Positions 15,096 to 22,568 of a stretch of 39,072 nt of DNA are shown here, piece by piece (positions within the stretch are counted from its first letter, which is position 1; the number at the start of each line of letters is the position of its first letter). The DNA is taken from NCBI GenBank assembly GCA_036736205.1, contig DAINMX010000036.1, forward strand, positions 1 through 39,072. The letters run 5' to 3'. This DNA is from XYA12-FULL-58-9 sp001798605. GTDB taxonomy: Bacteria > Myxococcota > XYA12-FULL-58-9. Below the pieces are notes generated by a model. That model saw nothing but the letters and a program-made list of their open reading frames with translations, was not told the DNA's origin and did no database searches. A program made the translations under genes and the position numbers.

Positions 15096-16982
15096 TCAGT
15101 GTGATGCGCGAGTTTCTTTGCTTTCAGCACTTGATTGCGCACGCTGCAGCTGGGCAAGGATCCGCTCGCCCGTGGTCGTAATCACGTCCCAGTTGTAACG
15201 AACCCGTGGCTCTGCCCGCTCCATCCAACGCTGAGCGATCTCGCGACGCTCGGGGAATCGCTGAGCCTGCTTGAGCAGTATGTTCGCGACCTCGACATCT
15301 GCGAGAATCGCCGTGAGATGCTCGGCGTGCAGCATGCCAAATGCAAAATCCGTTTTCGGGTTCCATTTCTTGAACGTCTCAAGGAAATTGGCCAACGGCA
15401 CATGGCGCGCCTCCGAGAACTTGTCCTTGGCGATTTGCAAGAGGATGTGCTGCTGCGCCGACAGTGCGAGAGATCGCATCGACCAGTACTTTCGCTCTAG
15501 CGAATCGCGGCTGCTCACCGCGTTGAGCTTGGCTTGGGCGAGCTTCTGCACAAACGCCTGCGGTTTCTTCATGGCCGCACCGAGATGGTCTTTGAGGGCC
15601 ATCAAAGACTGAATCTGACTGGTGCCTTCATAAATCGGCAACACCAAGGAATCCCGCAACAGCCGTTCCGCGTCGTACTCCTTCATGTAACCGTTGCCAC
15701 CATGGATCTGCATATTGAGACGGGTGACCCGCACCGCCGACTCCGCGGCGGCATACTTGAGAAGCGGGGTAATCAATCGCGCTCGACGTTTGGCCCGCTT
15801 CATTTCCTTCTTGCTGTCCTTGTCGCCTTGTCTGACGTCGAGGGCCATGCGATTGGCAGTTTCCTCGGCAATGGCACCCTCTATGGCCAGAGCCCGCATC
15901 CCCATGACAGTGATTTCCATCTCGTCGAGATAATCGGCGATCATCTCATGCTCTGCGATCATCTTGCCCATCGACGGCCGCTCCGCCGCGTACTCGCGCG
16001 CCTGGCGCAGCGCTGCTTCGCTGATGCCGATGCCCTCGAAGCCAACACCTATGCGCGCGTTGTTCATGAGCATGAGCATCAACGTGAAGCCATCCCCCTC
16101 TTCGCCAATGAGATCCGCCTCAGAGTCCTCGAATTGAATCGAGCTTGTCGCTGAGCTGTGGTGACCTATTTTGTCTTCGACACGATCGACTTCACCGTTC
16201 TTGATGATCTTCCCATCCCGCTCGATCTCGAGAGGTATGAGGAACAGAGACAAGGCTGCCAGGCTATTCTCGTCCTTGGTCTTGGCGAGCACGAAGTGGA
16301 ACTTGCCGTGCCCCGAGGTGATGAAGATCTTGTTACCGGTGACCCGCCAGACACCCTTATCGTCTTTGATTGCCTTGGCCCGCAACGCCGCCAAATCCGA
16401 ACCCGCGTCGGGCTCGGTAAGGTCCATGCTACCCCAAGCGTTCCCTTCGATGATCTCTTGGACATAGGCGTCCCAGCGGGTCTTGATGATTCGACCGTCT
16501 TTGTCTCGCTCCGTCGTGCCCTCGCGCAGGGAGTACTCGACCATCGAAGTGGCCATACCCGCGTGGAACGCGAAGTGTGTCATCGAGCCGACATCGCCCC
16601 GGCAGAAGACCTCGGCGATCAAAAAGTAGACGAGAATGGGTAGGTTCATACCGCCGAGCTCACGGGGCACGGTCATTCCATAGATGCCCATCTCCTTGAG
16701 TTGCTCGAAGATCGCCTGGTGTTCTGGACACTGAACCACCTTGCCGTCCTTGAGCACAGGATGCGCCTCATCCATGGCGCGGGCACGCGGCGCCACTTCG
16801 TTGGCAACAAACTCACCCACGAGTTCGAGAACGTCCTTGTATGTCTGCACGGCCTCTTTGTGATCCTTCGGCGCATCCGTTGCCTTGTAGTGCAGCTCCA
16901 CCAGGTCAACGAGCTTCTCCCAATCGATGTATTGGTCTACATAGAAACGCAGGTCGTGGTTGTCGTCATAAAAGTTTGGCAT
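15096..16982 (-). CDS. Acyl-CoA dehydrogenase, long form with C-terminal extension
   Basis: FAD-dependent dehydrogenase that oxidises acyl-CoA at C2-C3 and passes electrons to ETF. At 628 residues it belongs to the roughly 600-residue subgroup with an added C-terminal helical domain (about 470-628). Motifs: DLTEPDAGSDL (about 183-193), the ITSGHGKFHF strand, RIGVGFEGIG, the QIHGGNGYMKEY FAD segment, and the catalytic Glu in PIYEGTSQIQ. The ATG at 16982 follows GGAGGAG at about 5 bases; the longer frame to 17171 is spurious. Chain-length specificity cannot be told. It lies upstream of dapF on the same strand. Confidence 0.92.
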   Translation of the reverse strand: MPNFYDDNHDLRFYVDQYIDWEKLVDLVELHYKATDAPKDHKEAVQTYKDVLELVGEFVANEVAPRARAMDEAHPVLKDGKVVQCPEHQAIFEQLKEMGIYGMTVPRELGGMNLPILVYFLIAEVFCRGDVGSMTHFAFHAGMATSMVEYSLREGTTERDKDGRIIKTRWDAYVQEIIEGNAWGSMDLTEPDAGSDLAALRAKAIKDDKGVWRVTGNKIFITSGHGKFHFVLAKTKDENSLAALSLFLIPLEIERDGKIIKNGEVDRVEDKIGHHSSATSSIQFEDSEADLIGEEGDGFTLMLMLMNNARIGVGFEGIGISEAALRQAREYAAERPSMGKMIAEHEMIADYLDEMEITVMGMRALAIEGAIAEETANRMALDVRQGDKDSKKEMKRAKRRARLITPLLKYAAAESAVRVTRLNMQIHGGNGYMKEYDAERLLRDSLVLPIYEGTSQIQSLMALKDHLGAAMKKPQAFVQKLAQAKLNAVSSRDSLERKYWSMRSLALSAQQHILLQIAKDKFSEARHVPLANFLETFKKWNPKTDFAFGMLHAEHLTAILADVEVANILLKQAQRFPERREIAQRWMERAEPRVRYNWDVITTTGERILAQLQRAQSSAESKETRASH

Positions 16983-17217
16983 CTGGCTCCTCCGGATTAA
17001 GGCCAACACCATACCGCCCATGACACGATGCGTCAACACCGCAAAAATGCCGCGCCACGAGGGATCGAAGCCTGACGCGATAGACATCCACGATGCCTTT
17101 TGTCCCATTTGTCCCTTGCCCACTTCTCGGGTTTCTCCAATACTGACGTGCGTTCGAAAACACGAGCCCAATACAGTTTCTCAACCAAACCCTTTTTGCA
17201 TTCCTCAAGGAGAACAA

Positions 17218-17595
17218 ATGGACCCCAACATGACCCAGAGTTCTGGTGGCGGCGCAGCCGCAATCATCTTCGGAATCATCTACCTCGGCGTTATCGTCTT
17301 GATGATCGCCGCCATGTGGAAGATCTTCGTCAAGGCGGGGCAACCCGGTTGGGCGGCGATCGTTCCAATCTACAATCTCGTCATTCTGCTGCAGATCACC
17401 GGTAAGCCCATCTGGTGGATCGTGTTGTTCCTGATCCCCCTCGCCAACCTAGTCATTGCAATCTTGTTGTACGTGGCACTCGCACAGTCCTTTGGCAAGG
17501 GCGTAGGCTTCGCCGTTGGCATGCTATTGTTGCCCTTCGTGTTCTTCCCAATGCTTGGCTTCGGCAGCGCACAATACAAAGGCGCAGCAGCCTAG
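17218..17595 (+). CDS. Small polytopic membrane protein, DUF5684-like
   Basis: 125 residues with four likely membrane helices: AAIIFGIIYLGVIVLMIAAMW, a second around AAIVPIYNLVILLQI, WWIVLFLIPLANLVIAILLYVAL, and a GFAVGMLLLPFVFFPMLG segment. The pattern VKAGQPGWAAIVPIYN and GKPIWW is typical of the DUF5684 family, whose function is unknown. The start follows AAGGAG at ideal spacing. It is monocistronic, transcribed away from the acyl-CoA dehydrogenase and ended by a strong terminator. Confidence 0.85.
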   Translation: MDPNMTQSSGGGAAAIIFGIIYLGVIVLMIAAMWKIFVKAGQPGWAAIVPIYNLVILLQITGKPIWWIVLFLIPLANLVIAILLYVALAQSFGKGVGFAVGMLLLPFVFFPMLGFGSAQYKGAAA

Positions 17596-17662
17596 TTTGT
17601 TCCTGGCCTAGCAGCCTAGCGAAGGCTACTAGTGCTGGTTCGGTGATGTGAATACGATCCCA

Positions 17663-17705
17663 GCGGGGTGCCATTTCAATGGGAGTGGCACCCCGCTTTT
17701 TTTTA
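17663..17705 (+). terminator. Rho-independent terminator
   Basis: A perfect 11-bp stem, GCGGGGTGCCA pairing with TGGCACCCCGC, closes a short loop and is followed by nine consecutive T. It ends the small membrane protein transcript and, being about 45 bases from the end of the convergent kinase gene, may also limit read-through into it. Confidence 0.93.
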
Positions 17706-17719
17706 TTGGGGGGAGTAGC

Positions 17720-17747
17720 CAACCGTCAACCGTCAACCGTCAACCGC
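17720..17747. repeat. Four tandem copies of CAACCGT (last copy CAACCGC)
   Basis: Three exact 7-base units and one unit with a single change lie between the terminator and the end of the kinase gene. A further CAACCGT occurs at 17752-17758, inside the last codons of the kinase frame. Non-coding; likely slippage product. Confidence 0.85.
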
Positions 17748-17750
17748 ACT

Positions 17751-19052
17751 TCAACCGTACGTCCAGATGCGCCACAACAGAATGGAAACGGCCACCACCG
17801 CCGCGGTCATGGCCGCACCAACCCACCAGCGCCCCTGGACTGGCCTAAGTGGTTGGGCCACTTCACCGGCATCCTTGAGCGCCGCATCGAGATCTTCATA
17901 GCTATCGAATCGCCCCCCCACGCGACCGGCCATCATTCTGGCGATAACCGTGCGCACACCATCGGGCACCCAGGACCGATACGGCTCAAGTCTCGGTGGG
18001 CGAGCCATCTTGCGGCGCAGCAAGGTGTCGAGTGGCAGGTCGTTGGGGAATGGGTCCTTGCCATTGACCATGAAATATAAGGTGCACCCGAGCGAATAGA
18101 TATCCGCGCGAAAGTCTCCGCCCCCATAAATCTGTTCAGGGCTCGCGTACATCACCGACCCGACCCCCACTCCGGTGTTGGTCATTCTGTTCTTCACACT
18201 GAGATCGCGGGCGATACCAAAATCGGTGATCTTGGCGGTGCCATTACGACCGACGATGATGTTCTCCGGTTTGATGTCTCGATGCACCACGCCAGCATCC
18301 TTCATCGCCTCAAGCCCATCTGCCACTTGACGGACGATCTCCAAAGCCTTTGGCGGATCCATCGGCGTGTTCTCACACATCTCCCCGAGATCCTTTCCGT
18401 CCACCAACTCCATGGCGATGTAGTAAGTCTCATCGAGTTTCCCGGTGTCGTAGACTGCAACGACATTGGGGTGGGCCACTCGTTGCGCCAGATGGGCCTC
18501 ACGCAAGAAGCGCTCGACAAATACGTCATCGATGGTCATCGAGCGCGGCAGGATCTTCAGCGCAACCCGCCGGTTGCCTTCCACTTCCTCCGCCTCGTAC
18601 ACCACCCCCATGCCACCGGCACCAATCTTGTCGAGCAAGCGATACGACCCAACTATTTTGTCACGCCCAGCCTTGAGCTTGAGATGCACACCAATTCGTT
18701 GCGCCAACATCTGAAAATCAAACGGCTTGATAATGTAGTCATTGGCCCCCAGGTGCAGCGCACCAATGACGTCCTCTCCCTTGTCTTTGGCGGTCACCAT
18801 GATGATTGGCAAACTTGTGGCACTGTGTTGTTGTCGCACTGTCTTGAGCACATTGAGGCCATCAACCCCAGGCATCATCACATCCAGGAGCACCAAGTCG
18901 AACGACTCGGCACCAATCCGCCGAAGAGCTTGTTCACCGTCCTCAGCCTCAACCACACGGTACCCCATGTGTGCTAGGCGGTGGTTCATCAACCGACGAA
19001 TCGACGCGTCGTCGTCAACAACCAGCACGTTGATGGAAGATACGGGCGGCAT
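17751..19052 (-). CDS. Receiver-Ser/Thr protein kinase with C-terminal membrane anchor
   Basis: 433 residues that join two-component and Hanks-type signalling. REC at about 8-128 is intact (VVDDDAS, phospho-acceptor in LVLLDVMMPG, IIKPFD). The kinase domain (about 140-400) has all key motifs: IGAGGMGVVYEA, VALKILPR, VVHRDIKPENII, TDFGIARD, YASPEQIYGG. A single membrane helix closes the protein (about 411-430, WWVGAAMTAAVVAVSILLW), leaving kinase and receiver in the cytoplasm and no extracellular sensor, so input probably comes through REC phosphorylation. The ATG at 19052 follows GGAG at 6 bases. No histidine kinase is adjacent. PP2C and FHA genes at 8587-10009 are likely partners (inference). 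Confidence 0.92.
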   Translation of the reverse strand: MPPVSSINVLVVDDDASIRRLMNHRLAHMGYRVVEAEDGEQALRRIGAESFDLVLLDVMMPGVDGLNVLKTVRQQHSATSLPIIMVTAKDKGEDVIGALHLGANDYIIKPFDFQMLAQRIGVHLKLKAGRDKIVGSYRLLDKIGAGGMGVVYEAEEVEGNRRVALKILPRSMTIDDVFVERFLREAHLAQRVAHPNVVAVYDTGKLDETYYIAMELVDGKDLGEMCENTPMDPPKALEIVRQVADGLEAMKDAGVVHRDIKPENIIVGRNGTAKITDFGIARDLSVKNRMTNTGVGVGSVMYASPEQIYGGGDFRADIYSLGCTLYFMVNGKDPFPNDLPLDTLLRRKMARPPRLEPYRSWVPDGVRTVIARMMAGRVGGRFDSYEDLDAALKDAGEVAQPLRPVQGRWWVGAAMTAAVVAVSILLWRIWTYG

Positions 19053-19180
19053 TGGGCGCTCCAGCAAACAGGCAAGGGCCAGATGGTGTCAAGCACTTGA
19101 TGGACACCCACAGAATTCGGCATCTGCCGCCCTTGTTGGATTGAGAAAACGCTGTGGAAGTGATATCGACGCCGCCAAGT

Positions 19181-19255
19181 GGGCGGATAGCTCAGCGGAA
19201 GAGCACTGGCCTTACAAGCCGGGGGTCGTGGGTTCGATACCCTCTCCGCCCACCA
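19181..19255 (+). tRNA. tRNA-Val (anticodon TAC)
   Basis: 75-base cloverleaf: acceptor GGGCGGA/TCCGCCC, anticodon stem CTGGC/GCCGG around CTTACAA, T-loop GGTTCGATACC, discriminator A and encoded CCA. Nineteen bases of its 3' half (19214-19232) recur exactly at 25106-25124, indicating use as an integration site. Confidence 0.96.
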
Positions 19256-19962
19256 GTTTCTATTAGGTTTTTCAGATCCTCGTCCTGCACTGCTACGTTA
19301 TCGTTGCTACGGTACGACTCCCCGATGAGCCCGGCGAAGCGGTCTGTCGTCGTCGTTCTGTAGCGTTGCGTGGTCAGGATCGATTTGTGCCCGTAGGCCC
19401 CGACACCAAAGCCGAGCACGGCGGTCACTCCTTCGACAACGGCGAGGGTGAGAAACTGAGACCGCTTTGATTGAAGATCAACGTGCAGGGTTGTCTCTCC
19501 AGCCAAGTGCGCCAGCTCAATGTCAGAAAGTCTGACACCTCTTTGACTAGCGACGACCCAAGAATCCCCAAACAGACGCGGTTCACTTATGACCTCCCAA
19601 AGCGATCCGGTGGGCCGACGCACATCTGTTACAGCCTTCGGCTCGGATTCTCTGCGAAATCGGACAGGATATGCCACCTCAGTTCCGATGGTCGCTTCCG
19701 GGAAGATGATGTTGTTCATCGCCGCAACAAGACACCGGTCAAGCGCAGAACGTGATGGGTCTTCTTCCTCAGCGCGAATAACCTGGGGCCGCCCGTCATC
19801 ACCAATACGGAATCGCAGAACAACGTAAGCCGACTCGATGGGTTGAAGCTCGAAACATCCATCAAATGGTCGGCCGGCCCCGTCAACAGTCTTTTGAACG
19901 ATTCTCTCCATGACCGGACCGGCAGCTATTGATGACGAGATGATTAGGACTGCGGCGTGCAT
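19192..19962 (-). CDS. Exported protein with AgmX/PglI (TonB-C-like) domain; 3' end reads through tRNA-Val
   Basis: 256 residues with a likely signal peptide (HAAVLIISSSIAAG). Residues about 37-103 resemble the C-terminal AgmX/PglI-type domain of myxobacterial motility and energy-transducer proteins: Cys in GCFELQP, the VVLRFRIGDDGRPQVI strand pair, a paired Cys in LDRCLVAAMN, and YPVRFR. A hydrophobic segment (LTLAVVEGVTAVLGFGVGAYG) lies near 170-190. The ATG at 19962 follows GGAG at 7 bases. The final ~21 codons (TGGRRGYRTHDPRLV onwards) are antisense to the tRNA gene, so the natural C-terminus was probably replaced at an island junction. It follows a lipoprotein gene by 25 bases, likely one operon. 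Confidence 0.75.
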   Translation of the reverse strand: MHAAVLIISSSIAAGPVMERIVQKTVDGAGRPFDGCFELQPIESAYVVLRFRIGDDGRPQVIRAEEEDPSRSALDRCLVAAMNNIIFPEATIGTEVAYPVRFRRESEPKAVTDVRRPTGSLWEVISEPRLFGDSWVVASQRGVRLSDIELAHLAGETTLHVDLQSKRSQFLTLAVVEGVTAVLGFGVGAYGHKSILTTQRYRTTTTDRFAGLIGESYRSNDNVAVQDEDLKNLIETGGRRGYRTHDPRLVRPVLFR

Positions 19963-19987
19963 CGGGTATCTCCGTATGCAAGACGCG

Positions 19988-20845
19988 TCAGTTGACAGTC
20001 ATGGTGAAACCGCGCACGGCCATGGACATGGGCCGTTCTGTGGCCGCTGGGTCGTAGTCCAAGTCGAATACCCCGTCAGTGTGTCCTGGGGCCTGGTTCT
20101 CTGCCCAGGCAAACCCGCTGTCGATGCAGAACTGGACATCAACGTCGACGTGGTCCGGTCGCTCGTGGGAAATCGCGATGGCACCAGAGGGAACCGCGAG
20201 CGTCACCCAATACTCACCACCGTCAGTGGCAACGGTCGCCTCGGGGTAGGAGGGCGGGTACTCCACTGGGCGGACCCCGGCTTGCGGGACTTCCATTCCA
20301 GCCGCCGTGAACTTGGCTACGTACTCCCCTTGGCTTTGAGCACCGCGTGCTTCGCTATCGTGATCGCTCAACACGTAGTCAACGTCGAGAGCGCCCGGCA
20401 AAGAGAATCCGCCCATGTGCCCTGTCGCACTCACCTCAAAGTCGACGTAGTCCAGCTTGATTCGCATGTGCGTGTACGTTCCCTCCGGGATCGAGCCGGT
20501 ATCCACCTGCGCGAAGGTCGTGCCTTCGACGAGATCGGCCGCGTGGGCAGGCGCGGAGCCCACCAAGAGGTGAGGATTGGTGTCGTCTACCGAACGCAGA
20601 AGCTCGACAGCCGCCACGCCGATAGTTGCTGTCTGGGGGGTTTGGTAGCTCCACCCATCAACCGGCTCAAGGTCGAACAGGCATGCCGCGCTTGAGGACG
20701 AACCCGATACCGTCAAAGCGTATCCGGTTTGCGTTGGCAGAGACGCCGTTGAGTCCAGTCTCGCATCTCCGGTCCCTTCGCCGTATTCAACGCCGCAAGC
20801 AGTCATCATGATCGCCAGCAACATCATAACTGGTATATTATGCAT
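19988..20845 (-). CDS. Lipoprotein, DUF4382-like, function unknown
   Basis: 285 residues. The N-terminus MHNIPVMMLLAIMMTACG ends in a lipobox (MTAC), so the mature protein is lipid-anchored from Cys17. The body is beta-rich and acidic, with one internal segment (about 78-150) resembling DUF4382-type domains: VELLRSVDDTNP, IPEGTYTHMRIKLDYVDFEV, LPGALDVDYVL. No catalytic motif is evident. The ATG at 20845 follows AAGGAG. It is divergent from the ECF sigma gene, and together with the downstream AgmX-like gene forms the left arm of a divergent locus that may be controlled by that sigma factor (inference). Confidence 0.77.
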   Translation of the reverse strand: MHNIPVMMLLAIMMTACGVEYGEGTGDARLDSTASLPTQTGYALTVSGSSSSAACLFDLEPVDGWSYQTPQTATIGVAAVELLRSVDDTNPHLLVGSAPAHAADLVEGTTFAQVDTGSIPEGTYTHMRIKLDYVDFEVSATGHMGGFSLPGALDVDYVLSDHDSEARGAQSQGEYVAKFTAAGMEVPQAGVRPVEYPPSYPEATVATDGGEYWVTLAVPSGAIAISHERPDHVDVDVQFCIDSGFAWAENQAPGHTDGVFDLDYDPAATERPMSMAVRGFTMTVN

Positions 20846-20968
20846 TTCCGTCTCCTTGTGTGGTTGGTTTCAGCGTCCAAAGATGCAGGTAAAGACAAGC
20901 GAGCCTGCATGTTGGTCTCAGTTTTGTGGCTGGCAGTTGCAGAAAGAATCGGTCAGAGGACGTTTTCT

Positions 20969-20996
20969 GGGACCACACCACTCGCCCACTTGTCTA
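20969..20996 (+). promoter_or_regulatory. Possible ECF-type promoter ahead of the sigma operon
   Basis: GGGACC (20969-20974), 17 bases, then GTCTA (20992-20996). This resembles the GGAAC/GTCTA pattern of many ECF sigma promoters and lies about 100 bases before the sigma gene, consistent with autoregulation. The match is imperfect and other sites in the 20846-21093 gap cannot be excluded. Confidence 0.3.
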
Positions 20997-21093
20997 TGTA
21001 CACGAGCGAGACCGACCATGTGTACCGTTGCCAACATGACGGACCTTGTGCTACCGGCCAGGTGCGCGTGGGCAAGTTCGAGGTGGCTTCGAC

Positions 21094-21723
21094 GTGGCGG
21101 AAGATGTCAAAGAGGTCTCGGCGCTCGTACAACGTGCGCGGAACAAGGATCAACGAGCTGGCGAGGATCTCTTTCGACTGTTCGGCTCCCAAGCCTATCG
21201 CCTTGCTCTACGGATGACCGGCGGTCACGTTGGCGACGCCGAGGACCTGGTTCAAGACGCCTTTCTGACGTGCCTGCGTCAACTGGACGATTTGCGCGAC
21301 CCACCTCGTTTTTGCGGCTGGCTTCTCCGGACCGTGCGGAATCTCGCCATCAACCGCTACCGGGCCAGGCAGACCCGTTCTCGCTTGATCGAACAACTCA
21401 CGCCAAATGGCCTGCAATCGCCGTCGGACGCCCAGACCAGCGATCCTTGGCAAGCATTCGCCCAAAAGCAACGCCAAGAACTAGTCCGAGAAGTCTTCAA
21501 CGCCTTGCCGGACGGCCCAGCCAAGAAAACGGCGCAGCTTTACTACTTCGAGGGATTCGACAACACCGAGGAGGTCGCCAGGAAGCTCGACATTCCGAAA
21601 AGCACGGTTACGACGCGGCTGGAACGATTTCGAGCGGCCATGCGGAAACGTCTCATCGGGCATCTCGCCCGAGGCTCCAAGCCTGCTTCCCGACTCACGG
21701 ATTTGTCTGAGGTGCAACTATGA
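21094..21723 (+). CDS. ECF-type sigma-70 factor
   Basis: 209 residues with the two-domain layout of ECF sigma factors. Region 2 (about 12-85) includes YRLALRMTGGHVGDAEDLVQ and CGWLLRTVRNLAINRYR; region 4 (about 135-190) includes the helix-turn-helix NTEEVARKLDIPKSTVTTRL. Between them is a charged linker. GTG at 21094 is chosen because GAGG lies 8-10 bases upstream; an in-frame TTG at 21046 would add 16 residues without family likeness. The stop overlaps the ATG of the anti-sigma-like gene (ATGA), so the two are translationally coupled. It presumably directs transcription of its own operon and perhaps the divergent one. Confidence 0.9.
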   Translation: MAEDVKEVSALVQRARNKDQRAGEDLFRLFGSQAYRLALRMTGGHVGDAEDLVQDAFLTCLRQLDDLRDPPRFCGWLLRTVRNLAINRYRARQTRSRLIEQLTPNGLQSPSDAQTSDPWQAFAQKQRQELVREVFNALPDGPAKKTAQLYYFEGFDNTEEVARKLDIPKSTVTTRLERFRAAMRKRLIGHLARGSKPASRLTDLSEVQL

Positions 21724-22568
21724 CTGGTTGTCCCCTGACTTCTGAGCGGCTCCATCAACTCTTGCAGGGAGATATGGACCACTCCGCTTTGTCAAATCTT
21801 CTCGACCACTTGAAGACAGACTGCAATGAATGCCAAACAGTCCTCGATGCCGAAGGACTGGATGAGGAGACGCTGCTTCTCCATTTGTGTGCAGCCGGTG
21901 ACGAGAAGCTGACACCGCAGCAACAGGCGCGATCTTGGGCCAACATCAAGAGCGCGTGGACAGTTGAGGGCCAGCGTCAAGCGGCGAAGTCTCGTAAGCC
22001 GAGGTGGCAGCTCAACTGGCGATGGCTGGTTGGCAGCAGCGCCCTCGCCACGGCAGCCGCAGCCGTCCTTCTTCTGGCGATTATTCCCTTGAAGCCACCG
22101 GCCGACGACAGGGCAAACGGGATCAAAGGGGAGGCCGAGCTTCCCAGGGTCCATCTTGCATTGCGGGATACTTCGGGTGCCACCCCCGAAAGCTTCACCG
22201 AAAGAGATGTTGTCGAAATCACCCACGGCATCGAAAGAGCCATCTATCTAGTCTTGTTTCACTGGAAACAAGGAGACGAGCCGCAGAGCCTTTTTGCTGA
22301 TCGAGTCGAGCCGTCCATTGTTGGCACAGGCGCCTTTCCCGTCCAAGAAGGGCGGCTTGGCTACTCGTTTGCCCGGGAGGCGGGAGTTCATCTCTTTGTT
22401 GCCATTGTTGCGGATGAGGCGGTCGATGATGCATGGGCGCGCAGGCTATTGCGGCCGGAGTGGTTCTCCGCGCCAGCATCCCGAACAGCACAGACTATGT
22501 CGGGTCACAAGATAGCAATTGAGACGATTCGAGTGCAGGTTCTGCCGCAACAAGAGGGGCCGCGGTGA
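21720..22568 (+). CDS. Membrane anti-sigma-like protein
   Basis: 282 residues. The first 45 contain H-x4-C-x2-C (HLKTDCNEC), reminiscent of a zinc-binding anti-sigma domain, and the cytoplasmic part is helical. One membrane helix lies at about 105-122 (LVGSSALATAAAAVLLLAIIPL). The periplasmic part (about 125-282) is beta-rich (ELPRVHLALRD, IERAIYLVLFHW, GVHLFVAIVADEAV) and similar to segments found in DUF4384-type and caspase-linked sensor proteins. The coupling to the sigma gene supports a role as its membrane-bound regulator, with the periplasmic half as sensor. The stop overlaps the caspase GTG. The zinc motif is incomplete, so the anti-sigma call is mainly contextual. Confidence 0.75.
   Translation: MTGCPLTSERLHQLLQGDMDHSALSNLLDHLKTDCNECQTVLDAEGLDEETLLLHLCAAGDEKLTPQQQARSWANIKSAWTVEGQRQAAKSRKPRWQLNWRWLVGSSALATAAAAVLLLAIIPLKPPADDRANGIKGEAELPRVHLALRDTSGATPESFTERDVVEITHGIERAIYLVLFHWKQGDEPQSLFADRVEPSIVGTGAFPVQEGRLGYSFAREAGVHLFVAIVADEAVDDAWARRLLRPEWFSAPASRTAQTMSGHKIAIETIRVQVLPQQEGPR

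Noticed and set aside
17720..17747. CRISPR-like array
   Set aside because: The units are 7 bases and directly abutting, without spacers; no cas gene is in the window, and no other array was found.
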